From Sphaeramia orbicularis (Eukaryota; Chordata; Actinopteri; Kurtiformes; Apogonidae), in NCBI RefSeq assembly GCF_902148855.1, contig NC_043970.1, positions 41,345,961 through 41,409,960 of the forward strand: DNA of 64,000 bases. The letters are read 5' to 3'. The translations under genes and the position numbers were made by a program. This document shows, one piece after another, positions 1 to 14,200 of the stretch (position 1 is its first letter; each line of letters begins with the position of its first letter). The notes below the pieces were generated by a model. It worked only from the letters and a program-made list of their open reading frames with translations, was not told the origin of the DNA and ran no database searches.

Positions 1-1853
1 TTTTGTACTAAGCCTGTACTCTTTTTTTTTGTTTGTACGTACAAGCAAGAACACATGATACTCTCGCATTTGCGACCAATTCAGTATTAAACTAAAGCTC
101 TAAATTACATTTCCTGGTTGATTTTACCATGGTTTCAACTGTTTGTTTTTTTTACTCTTTTCATTTCATTCAATGGTTACATCTGTTGTATTTATTTCTG
201 ATATCTTAAGTTTTATTTTATTTTAATGTTTTTATTTAGTTTTCTAAATCTGCTTTAATTACCTTTTTTAACCTGTTCTCATGTATTCTGATTGTGGTCT
301 TTCAAGCTTGTTGAGGACTTTCAGTGTTTTTTTTTACATTTCTAAATGAGCTGTATAAATACACTTGCCTTGCTTTACTCCTTCATCAATTGCAGATCTG
401 TGTAACTTTACTCTCCTAACACTGCTGCTTCATTTTATTCAGATATCACAATTTGGCCAAAAATATGATTTAACCAATTACGTTCTGAGGCTAACAATTT
501 GAAAGAAGAAGGCATTTGAACACTGAAGATATACTGGAAGATGTAACATATTGGCTTTAAATGTTCAGTGGCATCTAGTGGTGAAGTTGTAGATTTCAAC
601 CAACTGAATATGACCACAAAACCCACAAAGGCCCTGCCTCACAGCCAGGGTTTGTTTGTTTAATGTGGGCTTTTCGGTTAATTTAGTTAATTCATCGAAG
701 TGACAGAAATCTACTTTAACACTAGATACCACCTACTAAAAAACAGAGTATAAAAGAAGCCAGTGTTTTCCATTAGGGTGAATCAAAAGATACAAGAAAT
801 ACTAGTAGCAGGTGGTACTAACAAAGAAAATGTACCCTACATTGCTTTAAAAATAAAAATACAAAATTAAACCTTGTGAGATTTGATCTCTTGTATCCCA
901 CATTGAACACACATGACTTAACCACTCAAACACCTGCTTCTGTTACATGGTATATTACATATTACCTGTGTAGCGATAAGTGGTGTCTGTGCAAAACACA
1001 GAGGTGAAGGGGACCAAACAGAGGTCTAATGGTCTACAGGTAACGAGGCTAAACTTTGTTACCTGTGACCTGCTGGGATCTGAAAGAGTCTGTATCTCAC
1101 TTAAAGCCACCTGGCCACCCAGCAAAAACTAGTCAATCAGAAAAGGGAAAAAAATGAAGAAAAAAAATCTGATAGATAAAGGAACACTAAATGTAGCTGG
1201 GTTGAATATTTTCTCCTACAGTGAAAATACTCTGCGAATCTTACTCTGCGAAAACTGATTTTACCAGCCCCAGCAACCAGAAAGTGAACATATTCACCCT
1301 GAAATTAACTAATTACAGATAAGAACAACTTCATTAAAGGTTGAGACGAACTATAGGACACAGAGTGAGTATTACATTAGAATAATTTAAACATACTTTT
1401 AATTTCACAGATATTTTGCTCAAACTACTATGCTTATACAGCTCTTGGTGATAAAACCCCTGAGAATTACTGATAAATAATAATGCATTAAATTGTGGAG
1501 TTTAATCCAACTAAATGTCCCCATACTTTACACACTGAATCTCTAAAATATCTCAAAATAATCATGCTGGAGCTCGAGACTGACAATAACTTGCAGCTTC
1601 TTCATTTGAATGAAAGAATATCACTTAACCTAATGTGAATACACCTATAATACATTATCTTGCCTGTAAACATGCTCTTTGCCAAGATTTTCTTCAACAA
1701 CAGCCCCTGTGATACCGCATCACTTCAAAATATCATGCAATACAACATTTTATCTTAGTGTTTTGATTGAGACTTTTCAAAAACACTATATAATGCCCCA
1801 AAAGCAACAATATAAAATCTTGTTATTTCTATACTATTAAAAACAAGACCCAC
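1..1853. other. Gene-poor left edge
   Basis: AT-rich sequence with no convincing exon on either strand. If the exon at 1854-1938 is real, this is the beginning of its first intron. Open frames here are short and lack family resemblance or paired splice sites. Confidence 0.5.
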
Positions 1854-1938
1854 CTGCACAACTCAGTCGAACACACCAAAGAGGAACAAACAACAACAGA
1901 CAAATAATTAAATGCAAATGACCATCTTTAGTGGCCAT
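1854..1938 (-). CDS. Putative first coding exon encoding a signal peptide
   Basis: An ATG at 1938 opens 28 codons with the shape of a secretory signal. A short polar start (MATKDGH) is followed by a hydrophobic core (LHLIICLLLFVPLW) and small residues near the end (CVRLSCA). The frame then meets a strong donor, GCAG|GTGGGT, at 1854/1853 in phase 1. Phase 1 is what immunoglobulin-superfamily genes use between the signal exon and the first Ig exon. A TATAAA lies about 80 nt upstream of the ATG. No second exon is visible in the remaining 1.85 kb, so intron 1 must leave the window. In human, CLMP (an Ig protein with a very long first intron) belongs to this neighbourhood and would fit, but the peptide is too short to identify. 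It could also be chance. Confidence 0.4.
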
Positions 1939-2017
1939 GTTCTCCACAGACTCTCTTCTAATCACCTTATCCTCTAACACATCTTCAAATGGCTTTTCAG
2001 AGGCTGCAGCTCTGCGG

Positions 2018-2023
2018 TTTATA
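2018..2023 (-). promoter_or_regulatory. TATA box upstream of the signal-peptide exon
   Basis: TATAAA on the minus strand, 80 nt before the ATG at 1938. That leaves room for a start site near 1990 and a 5' UTR of about 50 nt. It lies about 160 nt beyond the inferred jhy poly(A) signal, so the two genes would be tightly packed in tandem. Confidence 0.35.
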
Positions 2024-2237
2024 GAGTCATCATCTTATACCAATTAAGTGTATCTTAGTGGAGCTAGACAATTAACCTGATGTTTTGTGCCCTTAGTCGC
2101 CAGAACACTCCCTTTGGATTAAGTGGGCCCTGTATGGAGACAGCTGAGGGGATTATTTGGGACTTCAAAGGGGCATTTATTTGCGTAACCTCCTCTGTAT
2201 GTACGGATTAGAGGGGAATGCCATTCAATTTAAGAAT

Positions 2238-5200
2238 TCATGTGTCACTTTTGTTGGGTGAAACTGCATAATGTGTTTTTCTAACGTGGACATTTAGCAT
2301 GTGTTGAGTGACTATTGTGTAAACTGAGCCCTGTGGAAAAAACTATTTTAAAATGCATGAGGATTAGTGACAAAGTTAACATTTCAACAGAACACTTAAC
2401 GATTTAGACACACAGCAAAGGTTCCACAAGAGAAGAAAACACAAACATGCAGCACCCTTCTTTGCAGGACACAAACTAAACTTGGACATACACACCCACC
2501 TTATAAGTAGTTCTCGTCCTCAGATGCTTCTGTTTCTCCATCTGTACCAGGTAACCGTCGGAGACCCTTCTTTGGATTTGGTGGGTTGTATTCAAACTCC
2601 CATCAGGGCTCGCTTCTGCCTCTTTCTCCAACCCAGGCCTGCCTATAGGGGGCAGCACTTTATAGGAGCCAGAGCCCTGTGACAGAGTGCTGTTGGGTGT
2701 CATGGGGATGTTTTCTGTTAACTGTGCTGTCTGGACCTCATTGTAACTCATCTTCTGCTCCTCCTCTACACAGAATAATGGCCCTTTTAATACGGGTACC
2801 CTGAAAGACACCATCACATGAAAGATCCACTCTTCAGAATGAAGTACACATACAGATACAGATGAATTTCACTTTTCCCATCAGCTCAAGAAAAACAAAC
2901 AAAAACAGAATTAACAAACAGGCAATCATCATTGTACAGCTTAAAAATATCATGAATTCCTTGAATTTGTATATTTGGCTCTGCTCCTTATGTATGTGTA
3001 TGCATATGATATATATTTGTTTTCATTTTCAAATACATTTCAAATACATTCATCTCTCTCATATAATACAGTTTATCTCATTTTAAATGGACATGTTTTG
3101 TAATACACAGGAAATACGCTTTTCTGGTGTTTCTTGACTTCATAGCCAAAAACTGTTCAGGTCGGCTGCAATTTTTTGTCTGAAATAGACGCATTTGACA
3201 CTAGAGCACTGTGGAGGAGCTTCTGAACAACCAGCAATGTGCGACAATTTTTAGGAATCTGCAACTGCATCAATATTCAAGAAACTGAAAAGTATTTTTC
3301 AACCGAACTTTTAGTGCTCGAGTTACTACCACATGACAGCCCGTCTCTCAATTTCCTGTTTAATGCTACCACATCCATGTAATAATATATACTAATAATT
3401 TTTTTAAAATCATCATTAACAAACTACTGTACTCTGTTGATGTCTAAGAAAGTGTTTTGTTAAGTTTTAGATTGATTTACATTGATTTATTGATTGCAGG
3501 TCTATACATGAGCATCCAGAAACATTTAGGTCTGTGCTCTTGGAAATTGGAAATGAAATGAGAGGTTCCAAATTAATTCTCACTTGAGAATTGGTCTGGT
3601 GATGCCAGGCTCTTGTTTTTAACCTTGTTTGCTCCATTTCTGTCTCCCATTATTTCCAACCCAGTCACTCAATTTTCCTGATGATATTCTGAAAAAATAT
3701 TCAAATATCAGTGCGTCACCTTGGCCATTGTCCAGGGAAATTCTCCATGTTCCACTGGTTTATTTTTGTATTAAGCCCGTCCTGAAACAACTTGAAGGGT
3801 TTTCCTCTAGTTCGTTGATACCCTGGAGCCAAAGCGAGCTGAATTTCAGATCCAGAGTTCACATGAGGATGCCCATGAAAGGGCATTAAACTGATGATGG
3901 AATCCTCCCCCTCCTGCTGCAGGAATGGAGGAAGATGGGATGAAGTGTTGAGGTTGATGTTGAGGTGGATGGTTGGAAGCAAAGGGTGGGATGAACTTGT
4001 GTTTTGAGGTTTCAGCTGGCTTTTAGCAGCTGGCTTTGTTAATGGGGAGCTCAGACTGTCTCCCTGCTCAGCTTTGACCTCTGGTGCAGGGGGCTGTTGC
4101 TGTTGTAATGGATTTGGGTTTTCTTTCCGCTGGGCTTTCTTCCCTTTCCTGATCCGGGTGACCTGGGGTGAGGATGAGATTAACAGGTTAAGGTTAAGAG
4201 TAACAGCTCTTCACTGATAGAGTGAGAGAAGATAGAGATGTATACAATAAGACAATAAATACTACTCTGTGAACATTACTAATTTAAATGATTTTATCTT
4301 TGTGCACAGGTTTTTAAGGGTCTATATGTTGTACTTCTACTCCTACGTATTAAAAAATGGTAAATAAAATTATCATTGTTGTGTTTAGAATAAAGAGCCC
4401 TGAAGTTCTACCGAAGATACTAATGTATTGGATTGTAGAGATATGACCTAAATTAATCACAGCGATGGACAAGGAGATTTATGTGACCACTAGAGGAAGT
4501 AGTGAGTCACTCTGCCGGTGTCTCATGGTGAGGAAAAGTATCACCACATGGCCTTTAACCAAAGCATTAGAAACTGACTAGATGGGTTGAGAATCACTAA
4601 GAAACAACTTTTTAGAGTCGGTGAAAGTGACAAAGTGATAAAAGCTAGAAGCACTGTTGTTATTTTCTCCACTAGACACAGCTCTAAATGAGAAAAATGG
4701 AGTCTGATGCGGAAATGGCAGCGTTTTTTCTACACGGATGGGATTGATTATCAGGCTTATAAAAGTATAAAGTTGTTATGGGATGTTATTATCTTTGTTG
4801 AACTGCTGTTTGTTGATCCACAGTTCAGACTAAACTGTGATAACTCTGACCTTGTTTATTCAATTCTAAACAGATCTTTTTGTTCAGCTACTGACACCAC
4901 AAACTGTACAGAAAACAGAGGTGATTTGTGGATTTACTGTAGCTAAGCTAACAGAGCTGCAATATAAGTTATAAGCAGATGCAGCACATGAAGATTAGCT
5001 AAGACAGTGTTATTTCAGCCATATAACCAAAAAAGATTTCATCAATGGTCAAGCATTATTACGTCTAAAGAACATTTTAACTACCACCATACTGAATCTC
5101 TTGCTGTGCATGTTTATAGATCTAACATGTTTACATAAAGAACCTCTAAACTTGCAAAGTGTAGCTTGGCCTGTTTCTAGGGGTGGTTTGGAGTTCAAAG

Positions 5201-8200
5201 CACCAAATGTAAAATGCATCCATTAACATCACAAAAAAAGGGGGGGGGGGGGAGCACAACAACAACAGCCAACACAGGCTTGGGTGGGGGAACAGATCTT
5301 CCCTAAGTGGGAGCAGGACTGGCTCTCTTCTCTGCATCATCTGTCCAAATTATCTAGCAGGAGATCCACAAATGTGCATCTCATGCATCTAATGCAGCCG
5401 ATTTAGCAAACACCAGCTTTGCCCATTCCGCTGGGAAAATATTTATACCCCTCTGCTTGGCGGTGTTAAGGTGACTGTTCAAGTGCTCTAAAGAATAAAG
5501 CTTTTCCATTTGTCCCCTTTTTCATTCAGACTATCTTATTTCCTGGCAATCCTTATTTTGACATTTGCGTCACTTATTAAGGCAATATTAAGGTAATAAT
5601 GCATGTGGAAAAAACAGCTTTATGTTATATATTTTCACTTTAATGCAAAGTGTTAAATTTCCTGGAATTCTTGTGATAAATCCTGACATATTGTGGCAAG
5701 AAGTCTTCCAAAATATAAGACTTCTTGCATTAATAAATTGAAGCTTTTTCTTTGTCCTTTTTGGAAGTTGCAGAACAGCATTCACCTGTTCTGTAACCTG
5801 CTACAAAACGCAGGCGTTGTTACTGAATGAAGGGAGCATTTATTCTGTCCTGTGGAGTTATTGCATAATGCAGTGTGGTGCGTTGTTTCATGGGGTGTTA
5901 GCGTGACCGTATCAATACTATGCATCAACACAGAGGGAGGCCTTTAATCGAACACGGGCAATAAGGGTTTCTTACATAAAACTCACATAAAGATGAAGAA
6001 AAGTCTATGGTAACTGTGACGGGGTGCTGGATTTGTTTATTCTGTCAAACAAATGAAAAGGTTAGGAAAATCCTACCTGGAGTTGCAGTGATTTCTGCAA
6101 CCATTTATCCTCTGGGTTTGAAATGTCCTCTTCACTTGCTGCACTGTTGATCTGTGCTGGAGGTTTACGTACCTTTAGTAAACAGAAAACAAAAATCTAC
6201 AAACTGCGAACACAAGCCCTTTATATACTTTTCTTTCAATACACTGGAGCTAAAGCCCTTAATCCTTTACTAAAGCACCTCATAACCTGTGGCCATACAC
6301 CTGCTCAGAGGATAAAACCGTCTTCCATCACACTGCTTCAACGTATCCTAATGCACCCATTTGTAACAGTGAAATACATTGTGTTAATGCCCTAATGAAA
6401 ATCATTTAGTTAACTTCAGGACCCCCCTCAGCGGCAGAGGACCATCTGAGTGGATCGATAGTATTGACCGGCTGAAGACTTTTCACTGAATGCCAATAAT
6501 ACTGAGAGCTTGTATGGGTGAAGGTCACAAGAAATAAGTGGATCCAATTGTAACATATCCATCAATAAATGTGTTTGTGATTGCACATAATAGGCTGACA
6601 TGTTAGCATTATTCTGGAAGGATCCAAATAATTCACAGTTCTATGCCTGACCTTTTTATTTATATAAACCAAATCACAGGTTTACTTTATTGGAGATTAC
6701 ACTCTGTATAATATAGGGTTTACATTACACAGCTTAGGTGCAGCAAACAAGCCATTTTTGCACCACCTAAGTCAACTAATATGGAGATTGTCAATGCTAA
6801 CTACGACTTATCTCAGATCTAACGGTTGCAGGTAGCCCCCCCACTTTCTTATCTTTATGTATTTTGGATATTGTTTATTCACCATCTCTTCCAGTGACAC
6901 ATTTTTGCACAGATACAATAATAACAATGGTGGAGAAATTATGTTATATTGTGTCGTTGTCTTTATGGGGGACTTTTTCCACAGCACCTAAGCCTCCCAG
7001 AAACTTATAATATGTAAGACCCTCCGCCTTCGACCTTTAACTTGAGTGTTTACAGAACAAACCAAAACATCACTTGGGCCGTTTTGGAAATTTTGTCACA
7101 AAATGCATTGTGGGAAGCAAAAGTGATTTCTGACAGATTCGGCAAGAAAATGAGCCAGATCACTACAACGTAAAATTATCCAGTCCACCAGGGTTGTTTT
7201 AAAGAATGAGTATAGTCAGTGGATGGAGTTAAAGGTGACATTTGGGTTCAGCACTCACGAAGAGATAGCGAAATTGCTGCTGTGTGGAATTCCCATTCCC
7301 ACAATGCTACAAAATTTCTGAAAAAGCCCGAGTGACGTTTGTTATGTAAACAAGCAGACTGTGTTTATGATGGCATCATCTTCAAGGTTGTTCACCACGA
7401 GGGAAGTGATTCAAGTGTGTAAACACGGAAAGACTAATGGATTAGTGATAATTAGGATTTCACTCGGGTTTTACAAATTAAAAAAAAAAAAAAATTGTGA
7501 TGATAGTCATACGCTGCTTTAAGTAGCCTACATGCAATATTTTTAAGAATCTTAAAAATATCCATGCAAGTCCATTCATTTAGTATAGATTTCTAAAAGA
7601 CAAGCAGAAGTTAAACATCAGTTCTCACTGAACCTTATAAGCTTTATCTTAACTATCCAATCATATTCCACCTTGCATACCTCACACAATGTGTACCCTT
7701 ACACGGAGCGTGTGGGGGGGCACATACTATAACAGTCCACCTTCAGCTTTGACCCTCCTACTTATCCAATACATCTGTCACAGTTTGTAGCACAAAATTT
7801 TGACCAAAACTATAAAGTTATAGCTACAGTTACTACAAAATGCAGGTGTAGCACTTTTTTTTTAAAGAAATGTAATAATTTGGTGCATTATGTAATAAAC
7901 CATCAAAATTAATGCCTTGATTGGAAGAACTATCATACCAGCAGAATAACATTAAGCATTCCAGCTTAATAACAATTCATTTTAAAAAACTAGTAGGAAT
8001 GTTTCATTGGTTAAACCTAAATCAAATGTAACTGTATTCATTCCAATGGAGAATGTGTTTGCAAGTTAGAGACAAAAGCTGCACTAATTAACTATTATTG
8101 ACAAGAAACTTAGTGGTGCACTGAAATTTGGAAGACACAATATGTAAGTTATTATAAAATGCGGCAAAGTTTATTACAAAATGCGACATTATTATATAAT

Positions 8201-11200
8201 GAGGTGAAAAATTATTAAATTATTACATATTGCAACATTATTAGGCTACATAATGCGGTGCTACAATCTTCTGTGGGACAAAAGATGGAAACTAGCCTTT
8301 GGCTAAAATCTGGAGTGTTTTATGTATGTTCATCAATACTCACTGTCCCATTCAAATAAAATAAATTGAAATAAATTGAAATTATATTCAGCTTTTAGAC
8401 GATATGTTAATATTATGGGGATTAACTGGATCCAATCTTAAAATGAAAAATACACCTTTAGACAATCGTGGTGTTGTTGGCCATGAAGATCAGGAGCATG
8501 TGTCACCGACTAGCGTGTGTCCACCAACATCCACAACTGGACACGTAAACTCTTCGCACTTTTATCCATTCACCTGGCCATTGCCTTCTTAAAAATCCCA
8601 ATCAGAGGGAGCAAATGATCAAGCTTGTATTGCATTTTGAGCATGGTAAGCTGTCTAATATCTTTTCTGCTAAATTGGGAGGTCCGTAATTGCTTCTGTG
8701 CGACCATGTCACAACAAAGTCTGGCAATTGTGGCAAGCTGTATTACCTCCTGTACCCGGGAAACATCTGCTTTTCGCAATGAAGACTTCAAAGGAGCTGT
8801 GGATCTTGAATTGCATTTAGCCGCTATTGTGGCCAGCCCAGGTAATCTTGATTAGGTGTTTAGACTGAGGCAGGGTATACAGTGGCAGAGAGCTCCCCAG
8901 AGCTTTGGTCTAAAGCTATTAAAAGATTGTACATTATGTTCCCCTGGCTTTGAAGTGAGGGCCTGCAAGAGGAGAAGGGACTCTGAGGGCTGAGTGCAAT
9001 AGCAGAAGATTGATCTGCTACTTCTGTCTTTATCAAAGGAGGCCCAAGCCAATCATTGCTACCGCCACTCTGCCACTTGGCCCAGCTAAACATTTGCTGC
9101 ATTAGGAAATTGTGTACATTTAATAACAAGTCTAATTATCGCAAGTTTCTTTCAGCCGACCGCTCTCTTCAAAAGACCAAATGGGGCATTTTAAAAGGGC
9201 ACAGTAACAACTTGATTGTCTGGATCCATGCTGATTGGTGAAACTGATGCAATTTGTACATGAAGAAGGCAAATCTTTGAAAAAGAGACATAGACAAGGG
9301 AGGGTGAGAGCCAGAAGAAAACAGCGAGCCATGAGATAATGTTCTAATTATGAGAAGATGATTTTGGCTTTGGAAGATCCCTCTCTCAACATCTAATACA
9401 ATGAGCAACAACATAATAACATAATAACATAGTGCTTGCTCATGTTATGTCTTTTACCTTCACTGTTTATCAAGACACATGTAATATTTACCCTTATTTT
9501 CTACTGTCTATCTATCTCTACATTTCTTAATTCACATTTTTCAGTTTTTTAGTTTTAGTTCTTTCATAATAATGAGTTTAGATAAGTCTTTGCTTTTGGG
9601 AAACCATGCTATCAAATCACAACTCAATAACCAATTGACATTATAAAATTTTATCATTGTACATTTAAGGACCGAAAATAAATTTCATATTTGCATGTCT
9701 ACATGTGTGTATATCCTTATAGGGATTTTCAGTTATGCCATCTCAGAAAATACATTCCAGCAACTAATGATTTTTTTTTTTAATGAGATATACACATTAC
9801 CTGTTGACTGGCATTAACATATATGTATAAAAATGTAGATGTGAAATACATTTGTGAGCCAGAAATGTAAAAAAATTTAATGTAGAAAGAAATGCTGAAA
9901 TACATAGTGATAGTATCGGTCAGTTTGGCTCCTAATATATCTCTAAATTACCCTTTTCTTATACCTATTCCTAAATAGCTTCTTTGACAGGTCGTCATGT
10001 TGCAGCAACACACCCAATTCAGAGATTAATCCTATGAAGGAAACAGGAAAAAGACTTCATGCAAATTTGTGCCCCCTTCTTTTATGCCCTCTGTCCCCCA
10101 TTAAGTACGACACGTCTTTGGGGAGACAAGGCAATGGAAAACTAATAAGCGAATTCAGAGGGAAAATGACAAAACACAAGGGTTCAGGAGAGGGGAAGGC
10201 TCTGGCTCTGTTTACCATTGCACAAAGATAACGGCTCTTGACTATGTAAATGGCGATGATATGAGACATTGTAGCAGGCTGGGGCTCAGATGGGTGAACA
10301 AGGTTGGGGGTATTATAGCCAGCAAACAGTCTTGTGGCCCGACAAATGGGGAATGCGGACCATCCTGACCAATTATGCCACTGTGCCAGGTGCAGGGATA
10401 TCTAAGAGCCTATTGGTAACCATGCGTCTCTGATGTTCTTGTTGTACACATCAACTCATAATAAGCACTGCATAGCCAGACATGGCTCTTTTCATATGGT
10501 GGAGGAGAAAGCAGATGAAAACAACCATGCTCCTCTGCCAAATTAATTTCCCAGACTGGGTTGGAGAATACATCACAGGATATTCTCCATGTTGTTCTCA
10601 AAGATGACCATAAAATGCAGATAAAAACTGCTTAAATGAGCATAAGCTTGGCAAATTATGGAAAGAAAAAAAAAAAAAAGAAAAACAGAATAATCTCGGC
10701 CTATATTTTGTTTGAGAAAGACTGCATTCAAGCTAGTGCCAATTTATCGGGTTTCCAACATTAAACTAAGCCTTCAGGCAAAAATATGCTGAGACTGGGC
10801 ATCAAAGACATCTAACTAAACAGTGTCATGTGCAGTGCACCAACAACCAAGTTCTGCACTTAAAACATCCAAATGCATACAAATAGTTATAACACCATCA
10901 TCATCATTAGTATAATGTAGTCACAGTTCCTACAATACTTCCCACTTGAAATGCACAAAGTCACACAGGATATCAGCTGACTGGGTATAATAGCTATAAG
11001 TTCACTAATAAAGTTGCATGGATTCAGCTGAGTGTGTCAGCTTAGGTTATACACCAGGGTCATAGCAAATAAAAAATAAAAGAAATCACAACCTGAGTCT
11101 ATGAACTGTGTAAAAACAATAGTTCCAGTAGTCTTTCAAACCAATATCACTGTGGATTTCACCTTACATTGCCAGTCCCAGACACAAAGTAGCAGTTTCT

Positions 11201-14200
11201 CAATAGTCATTATCAATACTAGTGCAGCTCCTGGTGTCTGATTTTGTAACTGCAACCTGTTCCAGGAGCAGGCCTTTCAGATGACACCCTCATTCAATCA
11301 TTTTAATCTCAAACGGATGCTAACGGGTAGGATATACACACCTTGTTTGAATCATGAGACACCTCCTGCTTCAGCGCATGCACCCGGGCGTAGGAGCCAC
11401 ATTTGGACATGTTGCGGCCCAGGGTTATTTTGTTGCGTTCCACAATATCCTCTGTTAGTCTTTCTTGCGTTCTGTCCAGTAAATCCTTTGGACTGCTCAT
11501 TTTGGACATGCTCGTTTGCTGCGTAGATCCTCTTTGAATAGTTCTCATTTCATCTACATCTTCTAAGTGTTTTTCTTCCATCTCAGCAGAACTGCTATTG
11601 TTTTCACCAGTTTTATCATTGCTTATCTCATGTTTCTCTTTCACTCTTCTCTGTGAAATGCTATCAGTTTTATTTTGAATCCCTGGTGGACCTGGAGGAT
11701 CCACTTGTGGCGGTCTAAGTTGTAAAGCCTGGCTATGAGGGTGGGATGAAGTTATCGAGCTAGTTTGTCCGTCTTGTGGATGCAGACAGTATGGCTGGTC
11801 AGACTCATTCCCTTGAGGGGTTACCACAACTGCTGGACTTGTGTCGACAATTAACCTGTACCCCTCCTTCAGGATGACTTCCTTTCTCTCTTCATGTGAC
11901 TGACAGGATTTCTCTTTAAGGTCAAAGTAATTTTCATCAATGGAGGTGTGTGGACTCTCATTGAAACAGCCAGCTCCTTTCAGGTTGGTCCTCCAGTTGG
12001 GATCATAGCGTAGATCTGAGTTGGCATCGTCAGACAGCACCTGGCTGCAATGTTACACACAGACAACAGCAATTAAGATCATTTAACTCACCCCGATACT
12101 GATATTTACAGCTATTTAATCAGGCAAACCGCACATATGAAATAAAGACCAAATCCCCACATGATCTTAATTATATTATTAGTAAAATAATAGGTAATTA
12201 TTGGTTCATTTCCATATATAAAGGAAACTTTACAGACATCTGAACACAAAGTATTGAGAGGTCAGCAGAGTAAGAGGCATTACACCATTATTAGAGTGAT
12301 GATGTCCTTAAACAAAGAGAGCAAGGCCCTATCAGAGACTTCCAAAATTGAAACAGATGAGGGGGATTATGAGCCTGTATTTACAGATAATTTTCGTATT
12401 TTCACCTCTAGGCTCACTAATGAGAGTGTATTTGAGAGCTACTAGTGGGGGAATGGTTCACAAACGGCAATTTTCAGCTTATGAAATGGCTTGAAAATTG
12501 CAGGCTAAAATGCTCTTTCTGATGGTGATGAAAAGATCTCATTAAATAAATAGCAGAGAGCCTCTTTGTTGTGCTTACACAGGAGGACGAGGGGAGCCTA
12601 ATTCTCCCGCCGTGATGTGGTGTGTTGGGGGGAGGGTTGCCTAGGTGTAGGGCCCTTCACTTCTATGAGGCCAAAAGGGTAAAGGATGTCTCACTAATGA
12701 CTCGGATTCAAACAAGTTGTAGAATGCATTGCAGACGACATGCAGCTGGGCGTGATGCAACTAACACTGCCAATACACTGCAGCCTATTATTTCTCCAAG
12801 ACACAGACACCTAAATACAAAAGCCAGTGTAATATTGTGGCAAACAGTGAATGGGAAAATGAAAAAAACTACTCATACGGTAATACTCAAATATCTTTTA
12901 GCAATATTTTGACTTGGATAGCTGCAAAATATAGAGCAGAGGGATGAATGGAGCAGCCTAAATAGGAATCTTTCACTTGAATGAAGAATGCCCATTGGGT
13001 TTGTAAACTATGCAATGGCACCCATTGTGTGAAAAGGCTTACCCGCTTTGAGGAGGCAGTAGAGAGGACTATGAGAACATGACGATGGGAATAGGACTGT
13101 GTCCACTGCCACAGCTTTATGAAATGGAGCCTTTTGTGAGAATATGTCATGGTCATTTTCCTCTGAAACAATGCGCTTTGGAAGCGGACCCACACTTGGT
13201 GGGCATCAATCCGCACAGGTTAATGACGGGAAAATGGAAAATGCCCCTTTTCTATTTTGGAGGGAAATGACTATCAGGCAGTGCCTGAAGGAAAGCGAAG
13301 AGCAAACAACAGCATGAGTCGACAGGAGTGCCAAAACAAATGTGGTGTTGTCCTCACCATAGATACCTACCTCTGCCCCTCAAAGGAGAATGATCATGAG
13401 AGAGCACTTATTGTGATCCACCCAGGCAAAACAAAAATCTAATTTCGCTTACATGAAAGCTGAAAGAACCTGAATTCTCGCTATAATATGCCGTCACTGC
13501 CCACATTTCATTAAATAACTGACACTGTTCATTGTTAGGGATGAATGGATACTATTTATCTTTTATTTTCTAGCGCTGTTAAAAGTAAAAAGGTTTGATT
13601 GTTGCTGCTGCTCTCCCTGTTACATTCCACCTATGCAGCACTATTATCTGCTTAATTTTAATTTGTCACTGACAGTGGCAATGACAGTTTGTTCAATAGT
13701 TAGAACAAGGCCAGGTAAAGACCTCACATAATGACAAGCGTTATTAAATCACTGTGTTACACAAGGCTACACGGCTACATAATCTGATAAATGTGATTTT
13801 TTTTTACGTCCAACATTTTTGATATCTTGGTCTCTTTTTTTGAACACTAATTTACCAACACAATATACCCTGCATGGGTGCTCTGTGTGGAGTTTCTTTC
13901 ATGATTGTCATCAATTGCTGCCATCTACTGGTCAAACTCTATAATTCCAACCCAGAATTAGGCCTTCTTGCATACCAAATTATTCTTTACCAAAGAGTGC
14001 CACACTTCTCTTCTTCAGCTTCTTGAACCTGATGAACAGCACCATTTAATTCAAGCCAATAATCTTATATTTGTGGAAACTCTGATTAACTTACCTATTG
14101 TTCTGTCCATTTGTTTTTGTATCCATGTATTTTGTCTGTAACAGGGCAAGGTTTTTCTTGACTTGTGGTTGAGCTGCTACCTCCAGGCTGTCATAAGCCT

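Noticed and set aside
8404-9414. Many short frames on both strands suggesting exons
   Set aside because: None has a paired acceptor and donor in phase with jhy, and frames open on both strands fit non-coding conserved DNA better.
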